NCBI RefSeq assembly: GCF_001982635.1
Contig: NZ_MKFI01000001.1
Span: 186,001 to 250,000, forward strand
Reading direction: 5' to 3'
Source: Bradyrhizobium mercantei
GTDB lineage: Bacteria; Pseudomonadota; Alphaproteobacteria; Rhizobiales; Xanthobacteraceae
Length of the DNA: 64,000 nucleotides
The position numbers and the translations under genes were made by a program. The notes under the pieces are model-generated. The model was not told the DNA's origin and did not search any database. It saw only the letters and a list, made by a program, of their open reading frames with translations. Of this stretch, positions 18,233-26,607 are shown piece by piece; the first letter of the stretch is position 1, and each line of letters opens with the position of its first letter.

Positions 18233-19432
18233 ATGACCTCACGTCCCCGTAAAGCTCTGATCATTGGCGCCGGCATCGCAGGTCCCGTGACCGCGATGTT
18301 CCTGACCCGCGCCGGCATCGAGGCCGAACTCTATGAAGCCTGGCCCTATTCCACCGGGATCGGCGGCGGCCTGCAGATCGCGCCCAACGGCATGCACGTG
18401 CTGGCCGAGCTTGGCCTCGCCGACGAACTGATCCGCAATGGCTCGATCGCCGAATCCTTCGACTTCTATTCGCAGGGCGGCAAGAAGCTCGGCTCGCTCA
18501 ATCAGAACATGCAGCAGCGCTTCGGACAGCCTGCCGTGAACATGTGCCGCGCGACGTTGAACGAGACGCTGATCGACAAGGCCTGGGGCTCCAACGTCTC
18601 GGTGTTCTTCGAGAAGAAGCTGGTGAAGATCGAGGACCGCGGCGACCAGCCGGTCATTGCCTATTTCAACGACGGCACCACCGCCGAGGGCGATTTCGTG
18701 ATCGGCGCCGACGGCGTGCATTCGGCGGTGCGGCGGCACGTGATCCCGGACGGGCCGACGCCGTTCGACACCGGCCTGATCGGCTTCGGCGGCTTCGTGC
18801 CGCGGGCCATGATCGAGCGTCTGCCGATCGGCCGGAAGGTCGAGACCACGTTCGGGCAGAGCGGCTTCTTCGGCTACGGGCTGTGCAGCCCCGATCCGGA
18901 CACGGGTGCGATGTGGTGGAGCACGCAGCCGTCGCACGGCATGACCGCGGCCGCCTATCGCCTGCAAAGCCAGGACGCGATCAAGCAGCACCTGCGTGAC
19001 TTCCACGCCGGCTGGCACGCGCCGATCCCCGAGATCATCGAGGCCGCCGAGAACATCGTGGTGACCGACACGCTCGACGTCGCGACGTTGCCGACCTGGT
19101 CGCGCAAGCGCACGCTCCTGATCGGCGACGCCGCACACGCCACCAGTCCGCATGCCGGCCAGGGCGCGTCGCTCGCGCTGGAGGATGCGCTGCGGCTCGG
19201 CATCATGATGCGCGACGGCCAGGAGCTCGGCATGACGTTTCAGGCCTTCGAGCACGAGCGGCGCCCGCGCGCCGAGAAGATCGTGGCGATCGCCCGCCGC
19301 AACGGTAACAGCAAGCGAGAGTTCAGCCCGACCGGCGCCTGGCTGCGCGATCACATGCTGAAGCTGCTGCTGCCGGTGTCGTCCAAGGGCATGGACTTTA
19401 TGTACGCGTACAATCCGCGGGCGGCGGCGTAG
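18233..19432 (+). CDS. FAD-dependent monooxygenase (salicylate hydroxylase-like, group A)
   Basis: About 399 residues. The Rossmann loop is ALIIGAGIAGPVTAMFLTRAG, the second FAD motif is FVIGADGVHSAVR, and the third is LLIGDAAHATSPHAGQGASLALEDA. This is the single-component aromatic/terpenoid hydroxylase family that uses NAD(P)H and O2; the substrate is not predictable. The ATG at 18233 has GGAG six bases upstream, better than the in-frame ATG at 18221. Control by the divergent MarR protein through the palindrome at 18167-18185 is likely. Confidence 0.9.
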   Translation: MTSRPRKALIIGAGIAGPVTAMFLTRAGIEAELYEAWPYSTGIGGGLQIAPNGMHVLAELGLADELIRNGSIAESFDFYSQGGKKLGSLNQNMQQRFGQPAVNMCRATLNETLIDKAWGSNVSVFFEKKLVKIEDRGDQPVIAYFNDGTTAEGDFVIGADGVHSAVRRHVIPDGPTPFDTGLIGFGGFVPRAMIERLPIGRKVETTFGQSGFFGYGLCSPDPDTGAMWWSTQPSHGMTAAAYRLQSQDAIKQHLRDFHAGWHAPIPEIIEAAENIVVTDTLDVATLPTWSRKRTLLIGDAAHATSPHAGQGASLALEDALRLGIMMRDGQELGMTFQAFEHERRPRAEKIVAIARRNGNSKREFSPTGAWLRDHMLKLLLPVSSKGMDFMYAYNPRAAA

Positions 19433-19440
19433 CCCGAACT

Positions 19441-19607
19441 GTCATGCCCCGCGAAAGCGGGGCATCCAGTACGCCGCGGCCTATCGGCTCAAGCACAACA
19501 GTCTCTGGAATACTGGATCGCCCGGTCCCGTCTTCGCCAAGGCTTCGACGTGGCCACGCATCCCGGCGCGCCGAAGCTTTAGCGGAGGCGGCGAGCCGGG
19601 CGATGAC
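19441..19607. repeat. Composite palindromic repeat (CATCCAGTACGCCGCGGC family), copy 1
   Basis: Opens with GTCATGCCCCGCGAAAGCGG and closes with GAGCCGGGCGATGAC. It contains ATCCAGTACGCCGCGGC and CTGGAATACTGGATCGCCCGG. An inner arm pair (CTTCGCCAAGGCTTCG with its complement further on) is interrupted by GTGGCCACGCATCC, so this copy is longer than those at 44566 and 57513. It fills the gap between two converging genes. Confidence 0.75.
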
Positions 19608-19628
19608 ACCGAGGAAGGCTGCGAAAAG

Positions 19629-20804
19629 CTACTTCTCGACCTCGAAGGTGAGCCCGGCGTGATCGACCAGGCGCTTGATCAGTCTACCCTGCATCGCAGC
19701 TCCCGGCGTCCAGAAGCCGGCGGCGACGTCGGGCGTATCGCGCAACAGGCAGATCGCGCATTCCGAGATCATCTTCGAGGTTGAGCCGTAGCCGGGATCA
19801 CGATCGCCCTTGATGCCGGCGCGGACCATGCGGCCGTCGGGCGCCACCGCGAGATAGAGCAGATCGTAGCGGCCGTTCTCGCGCTCTTCCTTTGACGGCC
19901 CCTCGCCGGGCTTCGGCGCGCTGGGACCGGTCTTCTCGGAATTCAGCGCCATCACCTTCTTGGCATTGGCCTCGCCCTTCTCGCCCGGACCGGTCAGGAC
20001 CATCTCGTCGTAGACGAAGTCCTTCCCGTACGGAAAACCCATCAGCATGTTGGAGCGGTGGACGTTGCGGGTGTTGATCAGCGCCATCATGAACGGCGCG
20101 GTCCAGGAGTGCAGGTCCTCCTCATAGGCCGGCTTGCTGCCGCGCGGCTGCTTCGCTCCCTCGAAGCCCGGCGTCAGCGCGAAGGGATTGTTGAGGATCG
20201 CAACCAGGCTGAGGTCCTTGGCGACCGCATCGAAGGTCGCCTTGGCGCTCGCCGCGGTGCCGCCCGACAGCGTGCCGCGCATGTCGCGCACCCGGCCCTT
20301 GACGCGCGGCGCCGGCGCGCCGAACACGCGCTTGGCCTCCTCCTGGACGAAAAAGGCGCCAAGCTCGAACGGCACCGAGTCGAAGCCGCAGGAGAACACG
20401 ATGCGCGCGCCGCTGGCTTTTGCGGCCGCCTCGTGCTTGTCGATCATCTGCCGCATCCAGACCGGCTCGCCGCAGAGATCGAAATAGTCGGTGCCGCTTT
20501 CCACGCAGGCCGCGATCAGCTCGTTGCCGTAGAGCTGATACGGACCGACCGTCGAAATCACGGACTTGGTCTGCGCCAGCATCGCCTTCAGCGATGCAGC
20601 ATCGCTGGCATCGGCGACGATCAAAGGCGTATCGGCAGGTGCGCCGATCGCGTCACGGACCGAGGCGAGCTTGTCCTTGCTGCGCCCGGCCATCGCCCAT
20701 TTCAGGCTGCCGTCGCCATAATGCGCCGCGAGATATTCGGCGACCAGCTGTCCGGTGAAGCCGGTCGCACCGTAGACGACGATATCGAGTTTCGACGAGG
20801 ACAT
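19629..20804 (-). CDS. Saccharopine dehydrogenase-like NAD(P)-binding oxidoreductase (trans-acting enoyl reductase type)
   Basis: A 391-residue protein starting MSSSKLDIVVYGATGFTGQ, the Rossmann loop of the saccharopine dehydrogenase-like family. YFDLCGEPVWMRQMI and SCGFDSVPFELG are hallmarks of the subgroup that includes mycobacterial trans-acting enoyl reductases. In Mycobacterium such proteins reduce polyketide or lipid intermediates; the role in rhizobia is not established. It lies between two repeat elements and has no evident operon partner. The neighbouring DUF169 gene reads the same way, 129 bases upstream. Confidence 0.85.
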   Translation of the reverse strand: MSSSKLDIVVYGATGFTGQLVAEYLAAHYGDGSLKWAMAGRSKDKLASVRDAIGAPADTPLIVADASDAASLKAMLAQTKSVISTVGPYQLYGNELIAACVESGTDYFDLCGEPVWMRQMIDKHEAAAKASGARIVFSCGFDSVPFELGAFFVQEEAKRVFGAPAPRVKGRVRDMRGTLSGGTAASAKATFDAVAKDLSLVAILNNPFALTPGFEGAKQPRGSKPAYEEDLHSWTAPFMMALINTRNVHRSNMLMGFPYGKDFVYDEMVLTGPGEKGEANAKKVMALNSEKTGPSAPKPGEGPSKEERENGRYDLLYLAVAPDGRMVRAGIKGDRDPGYGSTSKMISECAICLLRDTPDVAAGFWTPGAAMQGRLIKRLVDHAGLTFEVEK

Positions 20805-20840
20805 GGATCAGGCTCCCACACAACGAAATTGCCCCGTTTT

Positions 20841-20925
20841 GTCATTGCGAGCGAAGCGAAGCAATCCATTTCACCGCGCGTGCGGAGCGATGGATTGCAT
20901 CGTCGCTATCGCTCCTCGCAATGAC
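20841..20925. repeat. Palindromic repeat, GTCATTGCGAGCG family, copy 2
   Basis: Begins GTCATTGCGAGCGAAGCGAA and ends GCTCCTCGCAATGAC, with GCAATCCAT and ATGGATTGC as inner arms. It lies between the saccharopine dehydrogenase-like and DUF169 genes. Confidence 0.8.
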
Positions 20926-20933
20926 GCTGGCCC

Positions 20934-21716
20934 CTACTTCTTGTAGGATACGCCCATGCCGGCGCGCACGTCGGCCTGGATGCCGTAGGGCGCGATCGGG
21001 TAGCGCAGGCCGTTCTTGGCGAGCTGCTTCATGCCCGCGATCGCCTTCACCAGATAGGCCGGCGGCAGCGCCATCAGCATCTCCTCGTCGGGCACGCCGC
21101 CATAACGGCGCTCGGCGAAGCACGGCAGCGACAGGCTCGGCTCGCCGGTCTTCAGCGCCCGCCCCCACGAGTCGGCGCAGGCGGTTTCGCCGACCACGCC
21201 CCACTCGAACTTCTTGTAGCCGGTGTACTGGAGCCCGTTGATCAGGATGATCATCTGGCCCGGCGTCGCATAGACGAGGCAGATGTCGGGCGGATTGAGG
21301 CGGCCGCTGGTCAAAGGGCTCACCGCCATCGCCTGGTACTGGCCGTAAGGCACCACGTCGAGCGCCTCCTGGCGCTTGCGCGCGTCTTCTGCCGTGCCGT
21401 GCCAGACGCCGACATAGTTCTCGCCGGCCAGCCACTTCTCGTCCTGTGGTGCGAGACCGATCACCGCGCGGCATTGCGCGCCGACCAGATCGTCGCCGGT
21501 GATGCCGACGGTCCAGCCGAGCCGCGAGGCCATGCTGACGATCTGATCCGTGGTGTGCACCGCCGACGGGCGGCGGATCTTCGGGATCGCCTCCATCTCC
21601 TCGACGCGGGCGAACATCTTGATGCCGATGACCGTGGTCTTCAGCCGCAGCAGGTTGTTCAGATCGGAAACGATCGCGCCGAGGTCGAACTGTTCCGGCG
21701 GTGTCTGCTGTTGCAT
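20934..21716 (-). CDS. DUF169 domain protein
   Basis: A 260-residue protein matching the DUF169 family across its length. It starts MQQQTPPEQFDLG and has LKTTVIGIKMF, the Cys/His-containing segment ITGDDLVGAQCRAVIGL, and a C-terminal CADSWGRALKTGEPSLSLPCFAERR. Conserved Cys residues suggest a possible metal or cofactor site, but no reaction has been assigned to the family. No signal peptide is seen. It stands alone between a repeat element and the YdcF gene. Confidence 0.8.
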   Translation of the reverse strand: MQQQTPPEQFDLGAIVSDLNNLLRLKTTVIGIKMFARVEEMEAIPKIRRPSAVHTTDQIVSMASRLGWTVGITGDDLVGAQCRAVIGLAPQDEKWLAGENYVGVWHGTAEDARKRQEALDVVPYGQYQAMAVSPLTSGRLNPPDICLVYATPGQMIILINGLQYTGYKKFEWGVVGETACADSWGRALKTGEPSLSLPCFAERRYGGVPDEEMLMALPPAYLVKAIAGMKQLAKNGLRYPIAPYGIQADVRAGMGVSYKK

Positions 21717-21805
21717 GGCGTGAACTCCCGTGGTCGCGGCTTGGCGCCGCCTGTTGCACCCATGTTAGCCGGAATGGTCGGACGACGCGACAAGTGCCTT
21801 ACGCC

Positions 21806-22600
21806 TCAGCGCGGCGCCGGCCCCGGCAGCAGATCATCGGTCTTGCAGGCCAGATGATAGGCCACCAGCCCGATCCACTCCCGTGTGCCGAGATCGGTGC
21901 GCGACAGGCCCTCGATCGCAAGCGTCACAGGGCTGAACACGTCGCCGACGCGCCAATCGACCGGATAGGCCTCGACATTGAATCCCGCCTTGCGGAACAG
22001 CCCGACCGAGCGCGGCATGTGATAGGCCGACGTGACGAGCAGCCAGCGCTCGCCCGGCTTCGGATCGACCAGCGCCTTGGAGAACTCGGCGTTCTCCACC
22101 GTGTTGCGCGAGCGCCGTTCGATGGTCAATCGCGATTTAGGAATCCCGAGACTCTCGAACATCTCGGCGGCATAGTCGGCTTCGCGCGCATCGTTCGAGA
22201 TCAGGTTGGCGCTGCCGCCGGTGAACACGAGCCGCGCGTTCGGATATCTGCGCGCGAGCGCGGCCGCCGCGATGACGCGATCGGCCGCGCTGCGCACCAC
22301 CGGCGTGCCATGCGCGACCGAAAGGTCTGCATCGATCGAGCCGCCGAGCACGATGATGCCGTCGGGCGCGCCGCGCGAGGCATCCCATGGCGGGAAGCGC
22401 TGCTCCAGTGTGGCGATCAGGACATTACCGAGCGGCGAGAAGCCGCAGATCGCGAGCAGCAGCAGCGCGGCCACCATCAACCTGCGGCCGAGACGGGCAA
22501 ACCGCGTCAGCAACAGCACGCCGCCGAACACGCCGAGACCGATCAGGAAATTAACCGGCAGCAGCATGATGCCGAGCGTCTTGGAGAGCACAAAAAACAA
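21806..22600 (-). CDS. YdcF/SanA-family membrane protein (DUF218)
   Basis: A 264-residue protein with two N-terminal membrane segments (~8-30 and 38-58) followed by a DUF218 domain. The domain shows DGIIVLGGSIDADLS, ARLVFTGGSANLI, ERRSRNTVENAEFSKAL and LLVTSAYHMPRSVGLFRKAGF. The catalytic function is unsettled; relatives (ElyC, YdcF, SanA) influence envelope biogenesis. The domain should face the periplasm. It is divergent from the acetamidase-family gene with 66 bases between them. Confidence 0.88.
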   Translation of the reverse strand: MFFVLSKTLGIMLLPVNFLIGLGVFGGVLLLTRFARLGRRLMVAALLLLAICGFSPLGNVLIATLEQRFPPWDASRGAPDGIIVLGGSIDADLSVAHGTPVVRSAADRVIAAAALARRYPNARLVFTGGSANLISNDAREADYAAEMFESLGIPKSRLTIERRSRNTVENAEFSKALVDPKPGERWLLVTSAYHMPRSVGLFRKAGFNVEAYPVDWRVGDVFSPVTLAIEGLSRTDLGTREWIGLVAYHLACKTDDLLPGPAPR

Positions 22601-22666
22601 GGGAAGCCTCTGCGAAGTTCTGCTACAGCGTCATACGCTGCTGGGAAACCAATCAAAAGACGTCAC

Positions 22667-23608
22667 ATGACCCATCATCACCTGAAGTCCAGTCCCGAAA
22701 CCTGCCATTGGGGCTTCTTTGAAGCCAAGCTGAAGCCGGTTCTCACCGTCGCCAGTGGCGACGAGGTCACGATCGAGACCGTCAGCGGCGGCGCCGACGT
22801 GGTGCCCGACCGCAGCAAATTCCATGTCCCGCCCGAGCTCGACGACATCCATGCGAAGAGCGAGCGGATGGTGCCCGGGCACATCCTGACCGGCCCGATC
22901 GCAGTTGCCGGCGCCGAGCCCGGCGACGTGCTCGAGGTCGATATCCTCGACGTCCAGCTTCGCCAGGACTGGGGTTACAATCTGATCAAGCCGCTGTCCG
23001 GCACCCTGCCCGACGATTTCCACGAGACCCGCATCCTCAACATCCCGCTCGATCGCGCCCGCATGGTCGGCCGCATGCCCTGGGGGCTCGACTTGCCGCT
23101 GAAGCCGTTCTTCGGCGTGATGGGCGTCTCGCCGCCGCCGGCCTGGGGCCGCATCTCCTCGCTGATCCCGCGCGCGATGGGCGGCAACCTCGACAACAAG
23201 GAACTCGGCGCCGGCGCCAAGCTCTATTTGCCGGTGTTCGTACCGGGCGCGCTGTTCTCCTGCGGCGACGGCCATGGCGTGCAGGGCGACGGCGAGGTCT
23301 GCGTCACCGCGATCGAGACTGCGCTCACCGGCCGCTTCCGCCTCGCCCTGCGCAAGGATCTCAAGCTTGCCTATCCGCGCGCCGAGACCGCGGACCACTA
23401 CATGACCATGGCGATGGATCCCGATCTCGACCAGTGCGTGGTGCGGGCGCTGCGCGACATGATCGTGCTGCTCGGCGAGAAGCGCAATCTGTCGCGCGAG
23501 GACGCCTACACGCTGTGCAGCCTGGCCGCCGACCTGCGCGTGACGCAGACGGTCAACGGCTCCAAGGGCATTCACTGCATGATCGCCAAATCGGTCGTCC
23601 ACGGCTGA
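22667..23608 (+). CDS. Acetamidase/formamidase family protein
   Basis: A 313-residue protein of the FmdA_AmdA family, zinc-dependent amidases that hydrolyse short-chain amides to ammonia and acid. Motifs include PGHILTGPIAVAGAEPGDVLEV, RPFFGVMGVSP-like FFGVMGVSPPPAWG, GGNLDNKEL and FSCGDGHGVQGDGEVC. The last contains residues expected at the metal site. It starts at ATG 22667 (MTHHHLKSS); the longer open frame upstream is antisense to YdcF. The substrate is not fixed by sequence. The acyl-CoA synthetase follows after ~80 bases on the same strand. Confidence 0.9.
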   Translation: MTHHHLKSSPETCHWGFFEAKLKPVLTVASGDEVTIETVSGGADVVPDRSKFHVPPELDDIHAKSERMVPGHILTGPIAVAGAEPGDVLEVDILDVQLRQDWGYNLIKPLSGTLPDDFHETRILNIPLDRARMVGRMPWGLDLPLKPFFGVMGVSPPPAWGRISSLIPRAMGGNLDNKELGAGAKLYLPVFVPGALFSCGDGHGVQGDGEVCVTAIETALTGRFRLALRKDLKLAYPRAETADHYMTMAMDPDLDQCVVRALRDMIVLLGEKRNLSREDAYTLCSLAADLRVTQTVNGSKGIHCMIAKSVVHG

Positions 23609-23689
23609 CCGGCGGTCGATAAGCCGCACTTGTGTTCCGCAAGCGCGGCTCGGTACAATCTCCGCCCCAACGAACAAAAATGGACGGGG

Positions 23690-25522
23690 ATGGATATGCT
23701 GAAGGACAGGCTTTCGCCGGCCGACGAGGCTGCGCGCGACAAGGAGATGCAGGAGACGCTCGCCGCCTGCCCGCGCATCCTCGATCTCATTGCCCGCGGC
23801 TCACAGGCCGCGCCGGACGCCGAAGCCGCGATCTATCTGCGCTCGCCGCTCGATCCGAACCCGGTCGTGCTCTCGAACGATCAGCTGATGGGCACCATCA
23901 AGGCGGCCGAGACCTACTTTCGCGGCCAGGGCATCGGCAAGGATGACGCAGTGGCGATCCTGCTGCCGGCCTGTCCGGCGACCGTGGTGGCGATCTTCGG
24001 CGCGGCCGCCTGCGGCGTCGCCGAACCGCTCAATCTGCTGTTCACGCGCGATGCGATCGTGGCCCAGCTCAATGCGATCAACGCAAAACTGTTGTTGGCG
24101 CCGCCGCCGGGCACACCGGGCGGGCTCTATGAGAGGGTCGAGGGGCTGCAGCGCGAGGTGCCGTCGCTCAAGCGCATCGTGATCGTGCCGCTCGACGGCA
24201 GCATTTCGTTCGACGGCCAAGTGCTGCACCCGGATCCCGCCTGGCGCGACGACTACGGCAAGTCCAGGGATACGAGCGAGGCCGACCGTGTCGCGGTGAT
24301 GCTGCCGACCGGCGGCACCACAGGTCATCCCAAGGTGGCGCGGCTCACCAACCGCGCGATGGTCGCCTCCACCGTCTCGTCGCGCATGGCGCTCGATTTC
24401 CACCGCGGCGAACGCGCGATGATCACGATGCCGCTGTTCCATGTCGGCGGCCTGTTCTGCACCACGGCCAATTGCCTGGCGGCCGGCACGACAATGGTCA
24501 TCCCCGGCCCCGCCGGTGCGCGCGATCCGGCGCTGGTCCGAAACTTCTGGCAGATCATCGAGCAATACCGCATCAACATCGCCGGCAACGTGCCGACGAT
24601 CCTCGGGGCGTTGGCCGACGTCCCGGTCGCCGACAGCGACATTTCGAGCCTGCGCGTCACCGCCACCGGCGCCTCGATCTGCCCGCCGGAAATCGAGCGG
24701 CGTTATCTTGCGACCTGGGGCGGCGTCTGCATCCAGCAACTCTACGGCATGACCGAGCTCGCCGGCGCCATCACCCATGACGTGCACGGCGTGAAGCCGC
24801 GCGCCGAGAGCGTCGGCACCCGCAATCCGCTGGTCGAGCTTGCGATCCTCGACGGCGGCAGACTGCATACCGGGCCGTGGCCGTCGCCGGTCGGCGAACT
24901 GTTGACGCGCGGGCCTCAGGTGTTCGCCGGCTACGTCGACAAAAAGCAGACCGAGGAAGCGTTCCGCGACGGCTGGCTGCGCACCGGCGACATCTGCCGG
25001 ATCGACGCCGACGGCTTCGTGTACATCATGGGCCGCGCCAAGGACGTCATCATCCGCGGCGGCCACAACATCGACCCGCGCGCGATCGAGGACGCTGCGC
25101 TGGCGTTTCCGGGCGTGGCGCTTGCCGCAGCCGTCGGCCGTCCAGACACCTACGCGGGCGAAGTGCCGATGCTGTTCGTCTCGGCACAGCCCGGCGTCCA
25201 GATCGATCCGCAGGCACTCGCGGCCTTCGTGCAGGACAACATTCTGGAGCCACCGGCGCGCCCGCGCGTGGTGCAAGTCATTCCGGAGATGCCGGTCACG
25301 CCGGTCGGCAAGATCTTCAAGCCGAAGCTGCGCGAGATCGCCGCCGGCGAGGCCGCGCGCGAGCTGCTCGCGCTGGAGGGGTTGTCCGGCGAAGTCAGTG
25401 TCGACGCCATCACCGATCCGTCCCGCGGCCTGTACCTGAGTGTGAAAGCGCCTCCGGACAAGGCGGAAACGGCTGAGCGGCTTCTCAAGAAGTTCCCGGT
25501 CAAGGTCGAGCTACGACCATAA
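23690..25522 (+). CDS. Acyl-CoA synthetase (AMP-binding) with C-terminal extension
   Basis: About 610 residues of the ANL superfamily; activates a carboxylic acid with ATP and transfers it to CoA. The P-loop is LPTGGTTGHPKVARL, the A5 motif YGMTELAG, the hinge GDICRIDADGFVYIMGRAKD, and the catalytic Lys is in TPVGKIFKPKL. After the usual end there are about 55 more residues (GLSGEVSVDAI onward), a small extra domain found in a subset of these enzymes. ATG 23690 or 23696 may be the start; a GGGG run favours 23696. Chain-length preference is unknown. Confidence 0.88.
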   Translation: MDMLKDRLSPADEAARDKEMQETLAACPRILDLIARGSQAAPDAEAAIYLRSPLDPNPVVLSNDQLMGTIKAAETYFRGQGIGKDDAVAILLPACPATVVAIFGAAACGVAEPLNLLFTRDAIVAQLNAINAKLLLAPPPGTPGGLYERVEGLQREVPSLKRIVIVPLDGSISFDGQVLHPDPAWRDDYGKSRDTSEADRVAVMLPTGGTTGHPKVARLTNRAMVASTVSSRMALDFHRGERAMITMPLFHVGGLFCTTANCLAAGTTMVIPGPAGARDPALVRNFWQIIEQYRINIAGNVPTILGALADVPVADSDISSLRVTATGASICPPEIERRYLATWGGVCIQQLYGMTELAGAITHDVHGVKPRAESVGTRNPLVELAILDGGRLHTGPWPSPVGELLTRGPQVFAGYVDKKQTEEAFRDGWLRTGDICRIDADGFVYIMGRAKDVIIRGGHNIDPRAIEDAALAFPGVALAAAVGRPDTYAGEVPMLFVSAQPGVQIDPQALAAFVQDNILEPPARPRVVQVIPEMPVTPVGKIFKPKLREIAAGEAARELLALEGLSGEVSVDAITDPSRGLYLSVKAPPDKAETAERLLKKFPVKVELRP

Positions 25523-25554
25523 CCCATTCATATACCTAAATAATCTATCCGCGA

Positions 25555-25595
25555 CGCCGCGCCGGAATTGACCTCCGGCGCGGCGCTCGCATTTT
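25555..25595 (+). terminator. Rho-independent terminator after the acyl-CoA synthetase gene
   Basis: A 12-base-pair stem CGCCGCGCCGGA / TCCGGCGCGGCG (25555-25566 and 25574-25585) with a 7-base loop is followed by CTCGCATTTT. It lies 32 bases after the stop codon. Confidence 0.75.
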
Positions 25596-25685
25596 GCAGT
25601 CCCCGGCTTGACGGACTGCATCATTCCTAAATAGACTCTAAATAGATACTTTTCAGTACAAGCGTTCAGGGTTAAGCGTTTCTTC

Positions 25686-25886
25686 ATGGCTACGGAAAAG
25701 GCCGAAACCGACCGCGTCCCGGTCACGCTGGCGCTCTCGACCATTGGTTATCTCGAGAAGCTGGTGAGACAGGGCACCCACGGCACGAGCGTCCCGGGCG
25801 TTGCACGGACACTGATCGAGGAAGGCATTCGACTCGCCATCAAGGACGGGTTGCTTGCAATCCGCGACAACGGACGCACGCCCTAA
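25686..25886 (+). CDS. Small ribbon-helix-helix-like protein
   Basis: A 66-residue protein. Residues 12-20 (VPVTLALST) would form the DNA-contacting strand, 21-30 (IGYLEKLVRQG) the first helix, and 36-56 (PGVARTLIEEGIRLAIKDG) the second, the layout of MetJ/Arc/CopG-type proteins and many antitoxins. No toxin gene is adjacent: a repeat element and then gcrA follow. It starts with the ATG at 25686 and has base composition like the neighbouring genes. It could be a solitary small regulator. Function is inferred from predicted fold only. Confidence 0.65.
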   Translation: MATEKAETDRVPVTLALSTIGYLEKLVRQGTHGTSVPGVARTLIEEGIRLAIKDGLLAIRDNGRTP

Positions 25887-25935
25887 GAGCATGATCCGGA
25901 AAAGTGGAGACCGGTTTTCCGAGAAGATCATGCTC
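25887..25935. repeat. GAGCATGATCCGGAAAAGTG palindromic repeat, copy 2
   Basis: A 49-base element with complementary ends GAGCATGATC and GATCATGCTC and internal CCGGAAAAGTGG / CCGGTTTTCCG. It starts one base after the stop codon of the small RHH gene and could form its transcript end. Related copies are at 10191, 34920 and 48261. Confidence 0.75.
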
Positions 25936-25994
25936 AAGACTTAAGGGGCGCGCGCGTCGGCGCGGCGGTTCAACACAGAACGTGGAACCGTCAG

Positions 25995-26462
25995 ATGATT
26001 GTCAACCAAGAGACCTGGACGCCGGAGCGCGTCGACCAACTCAAGATCTATTTTGAAGCCGGCCTCTCCTGCCGTGACATCGCCGTCAATATCGGCGTCA
26101 GCCGCAATGCGGTGATCGGCAAGCTGTCGCGGCTGAACCTCACGCGCACGACGCCGGACGAACGCCGGGCCCGGCGCAAGAAATCCGCTGCGCACGCCGC
26201 GCAACGAGCGACCGCAAAGCAGCAACTTCGCTTGCTGCAAGCGGTCTACGAACAAGAGCCCGAGGATACGCCGATCGTCAGCGCCAACAGCTGCTCGCTG
26301 TTCGAATTGAGCGAGCAGCGCTGCCGCTGGCCGATCAGCAGCCCGGGCGCCGATGATTTCTGCTTCTGCGGCAACACACCGCTCGGCGGCATGCCCTACT
26401 GCTCAGGGCATTACCGCCTCGCCTATCAGGCCGGTTCGCGCCAGCGTGCGATGCGAGGGTAG
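25995..26462 (+). CDS. gcrA: GcrA-family cell cycle regulator
   Basis: A 155-residue protein. The N-terminal helix-turn-helix (residues ~7-48) contains WTPERVDQLKIYFEAGLSC and SRNAVIGKLSRL, diagnostic of GcrA. The basic linker leads to a Cys-rich C-terminal part (CSLFELSEQRCRWPI, FCFCG, PYCSGHYRLAY). In Caulobacter GcrA binds sigma-70 and activates promoters with CcrM-methylated GANTC sites. The protein is a little shorter than Caulobacter GcrA (173). Rhizobiales genomes can carry more than one GcrA-like gene, so this may be a paralogue and not the main regulator. Confidence 0.85.
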   Translation: MIVNQETWTPERVDQLKIYFEAGLSCRDIAVNIGVSRNAVIGKLSRLNLTRTTPDERRARRKKSAAHAAQRATAKQQLRLLQAVYEQEPEDTPIVSANSCSLFELSEQRCRWPISSPGADDFCFCGNTPLGGMPYCSGHYRLAYQAGSRQRAMRG

Positions 26463-26492
26463 CTTAGTAGCAACACTGGAAGCGCCGATCCC

Positions 26493-26596
26493 GTCATCCT
26501 GAGGAGGCCGCAACGCGGCCGTCTCGAAGGATCGACGGCCGCTAGCCGGGCCGTGCATACTTGGAGACGCGCGTTCCGCGCTCCTCAGCATGACGG
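26493..26596. repeat. CGTCATCCTGAGGAGGCCGC palindromic repeat
   Basis: About 100 bases, opening CGTCATCCTGAGGAGGCCGC and closing GCTCCTCAGCATGACGG, so its ends are complementary. Inner arms are TCGAAGGATCGACGGCCG and GGCCGTGCATACTTGGAG. It lies between gcrA and the converging SDR gene. Confidence 0.7.
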
Positions 26597-26607
26597 CTCC
26601 TGCGTGA

